From G965230615 sp965230615 (GTDB lineage: Bacteria; Pseudomonadota; Gammaproteobacteria; HTCC5015), in contig OZ246012.1 of NCBI GenBank assembly GCA_965230615.1, forward strand, positions 434,001-498,000: a stretch of DNA of 64,000 nt, given 5' to 3'. The position numbers and the translations under genes are program-made. Below the pieces are notes generated by a model. The model searched no databases. It saw only the letters and a list, made by a program, of their open reading frames with translations, and was not told the DNA's origin. Shown in pieces: positions 60,901 to 64,000 of this stretch. The stretch's first letter is position 1; every line of letters starts with the position of its first letter.

Positions 60901-62158
60901 GACTTTTTTAGAAAAGCTTGAACAGCTGATGCGACAACCGCATGATGAAAATAATCTGATTGCAGTTATGTTTTTGGATCTGGATCGGTTTAAGTTGGTC
61001 AATGATACCTTGGGGCATGATGTGGGTGATTTGTTATTGAAGTCTGTGACCACACGTATTAAAGAGAGTCTGCGTAGCAGCGATATCGTGTCGCGTTTGG
61101 GCGGTGATGAATTTACTATCATACTCGATAATATGAAGTCTGCTGATATAGTTGCGCGTATTGCACGTAAAATCTGTGAGCGCCTGTCAGCACCATTCAC
61201 ATTAATGGAACAGCAGATTTATGTAACAACCAGCATTGGTATTGCTTTATATCCCAATGATAGCGAAGATCTCAATAGTCTGGTGAAATTTGCTGATACT
61301 GCCATGTTTAAGGCAAAAGAGTCCCGTAATGCGTTCCAGTTTTATGAAAGTGGCATGGAGACCATGGTCGCTAAACGCATGGTCTTAGAAAATGAAATGC
61401 GACATGCGCTGGAGGAAGATGAGTTTACCTTGCATTATCAACCTCAAGTGAGTGTTGAAACTGGCAAAATTGTTGGTATGGAAGCGTTAGTACGATGGCA
61501 GCATCCAGAGAAAGGTATGGTTTCTCCGGGGGAATTTATTCCGCTAGCTGAGGAGACCGGTCTTATTTCAGCTTTAGGTGAGTGGGTCCTTGCTAAGGCA
61601 TGCAGACAACTGCGCGACTGGCTAGATAGCGATTGTGAACCACTGGTGTTGGCTGTCAATATCTCCAGCCGACAATTAGAAGAAGATGACTTTATTCAGA
61701 AAACCATGCAAGTATTACAGGAAACACGCGTACCGGCAGATTTGTTGGAGTTGGAGATTACAGAAAGTGCAATCATGAAAAGTCCTGATGAGGTCATTCC
61801 AGCGCTAGAGCAGCTCAAATCGATGGGGATTAGTCTGGCAATCGATGATTTTGGTACAGGCCACTCTTCATTAAATTATTTACGTCGTTTTCCAGTTGAT
61901 ACTTTGAAAATAGACCGTTCTTTTGTTAATGATATCAGCGAAGACTCCGTCATTATTGATGGCATTATTGCGCTGGCGAAAAGCCTGAATCTGAAAGTAA
62001 TTGCTGAAGGTGTAGAGAATGAAGAGCAGCAAGAATATCTTAAATCACAGAAATGTGATTGGCTGCAAGGCTTCTTTTTATACAAGCCCATGCCTGCTGA
62101 GGCATTTGAGCAAGTCGCTTTTTATGATCCCAAAGTGACAAATATGAAAGCAAGTTAA
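57977..62158 (+). CDS. Hybrid histidine kinase with two receivers, Hpt, GGDEF and EAL domains (1393 aa)
   Basis: The order of domains is: transmembrane helix (~27-48), periplasmic sensor (~50-190), second helix (~194-215), HAMP, HisKA with H291 in NVTHELRTPLNG, HATPase (NLIGNAIKFTEEGG, DTGIGIAKDA, GGTGLGLTI), receiver 1 with D591 in FMDVQMPGMDG, Hpt with H760 in AHTLKGSSRNFG, receiver 2 with D883 in LMDAMMPGMDG, GGDEF at 1042-1046, and EAL at 1169-1171 (later DDFGTGHSSLNYL). All catalytic motifs look intact, so one chain could sense, run a His-Asp-His-Asp relay, and make and break c-di-GMP. The TTG start follows AAGGA. Confidence 0.94.
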   Translation: MPNLNVKIKSILQNIFSLRKTSFKHQLVLTFTLGIIILAFLTSLATYTLTSQSFRDRLVEEGLQLTKIFASESVLALLYQSADNARDFAETTLASADVLGVAVYYNDGSALLELGKVKSDIAAISSLPDEAYLAYESEHDWHYMAPVYSMATDESGEESLFGMESPEPEVLGYVKIVMGKQSLQAMTSDVLQSNVTVTALLAFFLLLTLLAITRRLIKPLSDLELIMLQIEHGNGYARANVRGPKDIMDMQHAYNMMIDILEVREADLVTARDMALESARAKGQFAANVTHELRTPLNGILGMLQLLDSPDLNQLQKQYVDTAQNSAESLLMLINDILDFSKIDAEKAALQPIDFELHKLVKEVTDLLAHQARKKSIYLRYEIEASVPNFLKGECNRIRQVLFNLIGNAIKFTEEGGVTLKVKVVADGEVYLQEGDTPSIEFSVEDTGIGIAKDAKERIFEAFSQADGSTSRNYGGTGLGLTISRQLTQFMGGQLQLESELNKGSRFWFDLPLEVLEAAGEDASLSDIQSDATLHPLPPNLHVMVVDDNRTNQQVAKGMLERLGCYVDVAGSGEEALRMVFQKPYAVIFMDVQMPGMDGYDVTDQIRRLEEESAHVPVIAMTANNMQDDIEHCLNVGMDDFLPKPFKMHHLHALMQHWVNNENTTTTRDEPLLGEEKIETGHAVANDSFGQSQQFEHVPVMPAEAKSVLDRGVLDVLHENAGNAFIEMIEVYLEDQLLYVDAINKAIKTEDRELLQRTAHTLKGSSRNFGANYLGDICMYFEEAAIEADLSELEANTAMLDSAVLAVRDVLSAEFENLKSAQVQEDVELDQSSHLLVVDDDRSMRLTMRKVLEGDGYHVDECCTGAQALSFCEETMPDLVLMDAMMPGMDGFSACKELRKMPSGAHVPMLIVTALDDESSIDRAFAAGANDFIPKPVNFAVLRQRISRLLEASKAEKHVRHLAYHDTLTGLPNRRTFLEKLEQLMRQPHDENNLIAVMFLDLDRFKLVNDTLGHDVGDLLLKSVTTRIKESLRSSDIVSRLGGDEFTIILDNMKSADIVARIARKICERLSAPFTLMEQQIYVTTSIGIALYPNDSEDLNSLVKFADTAMFKAKESRNAFQFYESGMETMVAKRMVLENEMRHALEEDEFTLHYQPQVSVETGKIVGMEALVRWQHPEKGMVSPGEFIPLAEETGLISALGEWVLAKACRQLRDWLDSDCEPLVLAVNISSRQLEEDDFIQKTMQVLQETRVPADLLELEITESAIMKSPDEVIPALEQLKSMGISLAIDDFGTGHSSLNYLRRFPVDTLKIDRSFVNDISEDSVIIDGIIALAKSLNLKVIAEGVENEEQQEYLKSQKCDWLQGFFLYKPMPAEAFEQVAFYDPKVTNMKAS

Positions 62159-62576
62159 TATTTTATACCTTTGTCGCTTTTGGTAAGTGCATATGATTTT
62201 TGCCCTCGTTGTTGTTTATATTTAATATAAAAATTATTATAACTTTTATAGATCTTTCACGCTGTTGTCACCATTGTCTATTCCTCTCTATAAGTTGATA
62301 AAATATTTGATTTCTTTATCAATGATTGTGAAGGTTTTTTTATGCATGATATCTTTTCTTGAAGATCTATCAATGGTCTATTTTTTGAAGTGGTTTAAAG
62401 TGTTCTGTAATTTAATTTTAATTCGTTATATTTAGAGCCTCTCTGGCAGGGTGACTTGACTCATCTATAAGTCATCACGATTGTCATGATTGTTGAAAAC
62501 TCAGTCGGCTATATTGATTGTGTAATAGTAGGGCTGTGTTGATCATGTATTAAAAAATACTAACGAGGTTTTATAA
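62159..62576. other. AT-rich intergenic region (418 bases)
   Basis: No gene is seen. TTTAAAGTGTTCTG lies at 62394-62407, the same 14 bases as at 44692. A 6-bp hairpin (TGACTT/AAGTCA) lies at 62452-62474. No terminator with a T-run is evident after the kinase gene. Confidence 0.55.
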
Positions 62577-64000
62577 ATGAAGAACTCCATTTTGATGTTT
62601 ATGCCGCTTCTGGCCGCAGCCAGTGTGGCACAGGCCGATGATTATCTTGGTCAATGCGGTGACTTGCTTGCCAGGCCTTACCAGTTGCCCGGTTTAATCG
62701 CAGAGCTTGAATCAGATAATAATACGATTTATGCAGTTGCAGGTGATGCTGTTGTTTTTCCAAATGTTATGGATGCTGCAGACTATGCAGATGATATCTA
62801 TGACTGTTTGCAAGAGGTTGATGGTGTTGCTGCCGATGAACGTGTCGCAAAAATGTATCGGGTACAAAACGCCATTGAAATAGCTGAGCAGGACTACACT
62901 TTAAAATTTGATGGCGCAGATTATATGCAAATCAGTGATCTTGTTGCCAAACAAAGTCTACAACGCAGTGGAGTGGTCACAATTGCTGATAATGTCACAC
63001 CAGGCCAATGTTTGACAGTGGATAGTGAGCAACTTTCTCAGACAATTAACATACGTGTAGATGGTGATGCTGTTGCTTGTACTGGTGATTTCGATGCTAA
63101 TGGCCAGGTTAATATTGGCGACTTTCTCGATATCGTTAACAATAGAGGCGGTAACGATCAACAATATGATTTAAATTGCGATGGCATTGTTGATAATCTT
63201 GATATTGATATTTTCGAGAATAGATTTAACACTTCATGTCAGGCGCAACATGTTCGTCAAAAGCTGCAGTTATGTCGTGCCGATGTAGATGGTAATGGTA
63301 GTGTTGATACGGGTGACTTCTTGGAAATGCTATCGGTGATGGGTAGCAGCCATTCTCTCTATGATCTCGATGGCAGTGGTGTTGTTGATTCTCTTGATAG
63401 TGATATATTGCAAGCCGAATTTGGTGCTGACTGCATTGTTGAGAACAAAATAGATAAAGTGGCTGTTATAACAGTCGATCTGGCAGCTGACCTTTATACT
63501 GAAGAAGAAATTACCAGCCTGGTAACTAAGTTTGATAATTATATGTATAAGCTAACAACGTCTGGCAGTAATCGTATGCACAGCTGGAGTAAAGGGCAAG
63601 TTACCTATACGCGTGACAATGACTTGGATGGTGCAATGGATTACCTGGGCAATGTGACCCGTCTTGATGGTGGCCGTGCTTGTGATCGTCATTTTATATC
63701 GGAGATAGCAAAAGAGCAGTTTCCAAATTTTGAAGAATATGACACTGTCATGTACTTATTCTCTGATAGCTATGCTTGTTTTTTTAACGCGAGAATTTCA
63801 GATGAGTTTGTGTTAAACCCCGATGTTCAGCGCAGTGTTATATATAAGACGGGTTGGTTATTAAATGACGATATAAGAGATGGTGAAGCATTTGCTAACC
63901 ATATTGTTTCTCATGAGTTAGCCCATTTTTTAACAGCAGGGCATTCTGATATAGCAAATAGGGCAGATAGGACCACACCTGGCTCGCTTTATTCGGCACT
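62577..64000 (+). CDS. Secreted dockerin-like metalloprotease, 3' truncated by window edge
   Basis: The frame is open to the window end (~474 residues seen). A signal peptide ends near ASVAQA. Residues ~168-290 hold two pairs of EF-hand-like calcium repeats: D-x-D/N-x-N/D-G-x-V followed by GDF or LD, first at about residue 171 (GDFDANGQVNIGDF) and again at ADVDGNGSVDTGDF and YDLDGSGVVDSLD. These are dockerin-like. A zinc motif follows: H446-E447-x-x-H450-x(5)-H456 in SHELAHFLTAGHSD, as in metzincin-type proteases. Cysteines are frequent. GAGG lies 9 bases before the ATG. Confidence 0.8.
   Translation, partial: MKNSILMFMPLLAAASVAQADDYLGQCGDLLARPYQLPGLIAELESDNNTIYAVAGDAVVFPNVMDAADYADDIYDCLQEVDGVAADERVAKMYRVQNAIEIAEQDYTLKFDGADYMQISDLVAKQSLQRSGVVTIADNVTPGQCLTVDSEQLSQTINIRVDGDAVACTGDFDANGQVNIGDFLDIVNNRGGNDQQYDLNCDGIVDNLDIDIFENRFNTSCQAQHVRQKLQLCRADVDGNGSVDTGDFLEMLSVMGSSHSLYDLDGSGVVDSLDSDILQAEFGADCIVENKIDKVAVITVDLAADLYTEEEITSLVTKFDNYMYKLTTSGSNRMHSWSKGQVTYTRDNDLDGAMDYLGNVTRLDGGRACDRHFISEIAKEQFPNFEEYDTVMYLFSDSYACFFNARISDEFVLNPDVQRSVIYKTGWLLNDDIRDGEAFANHIVSHELAHFLTAGHSDIANRADRTTPGSLYSA

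Noticed and set aside
1..64000. CRISPR arrays and insertion sequences
   Set aside because: No regularly spaced direct repeats and no transposase frames with terminal inverted repeats were seen.

Overview
The window looks like a gammaproteobacterial chromosome, probably from a marine or aquatic species. The evidence is a one-piece tmRNA with an enterobacterial-type tag (ANEDNYALAA), a long single-chain PurL, EttA, a TonB-dependent receptor, an SLC13 transporter, and a large kinase/c-di-GMP hybrid protein. The genus cannot be fixed from sequence reading alone. There are three parts: a prophage (about 1-24.5 kb), a type I restriction-modification island ending at ssrA (24.4-32.8 kb), and host chromosome (32.8-64 kb).

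Prophage (1-24463, left end outside the window). This is a mosaic contractile-tailed phage. Its DNA-packaging and head genes follow the lambda plan: terminase, gpW, portal, protease with nested scaffold, decoration protein, capsid, FII and Z. Its tail follows the P2 plan: V, W, J, I, fibre, sheath, tube, E/E' frameshift chaperone, tape measure, U, X and D. A lysis segment follows, with a DUF6127 protein, a 3TM holin and a GH24 lysozyme. An opposite-strand HrgA-like cargo gene lies inside the lysis segment. Between the fibre and sheath genes sit two related proteins of the 2OG-Fe(II) oxygenase fold, one with all ligand residues and one that has lost most of them. This is the least explained part of the phage.

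Defence island (24435-32301). On the minus strand lie a WYL-domain regulator of BrxR/CapW type, hsdM, hsdS and hsdR. They fill the space between the lysozyme gene and the 3' end of ssrA, a common integration site. Whether the island is prophage cargo or a separate insertion cannot be decided here.

Host chromosome. purL is followed by a surface-sugar cluster: a polysaccharide deacetylase and a Maf/DUF115 glycosyltransferase on one strand, and neuA-neuB-neuC plus a pyruvyl-transferase-like gene on the other. The three neu genes are in principle enough to turn UDP-GlcNAc into a CMP-nonulosonate. Next come two related secreted proteins, EttA, an SLC13 transporter, a small membrane protein, and an acetolactate-synthase-like ThDP enzyme.

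A compact minus-strand operon then encodes a TonB-dependent receptor, two citrate-synthase-superfamily proteins with altered active sites, and a periplasmic binding protein. Upstream are an SDR gene and a divergent 1393-residue protein that joins a histidine kinase, phosphorelay modules, GGDEF and EAL in one chain. The operon and kinase may form an uptake/sensing/metabolic unit of unknown substrate. The window ends inside a secreted protein with dockerin-like calcium repeats and a zinc-protease motif.
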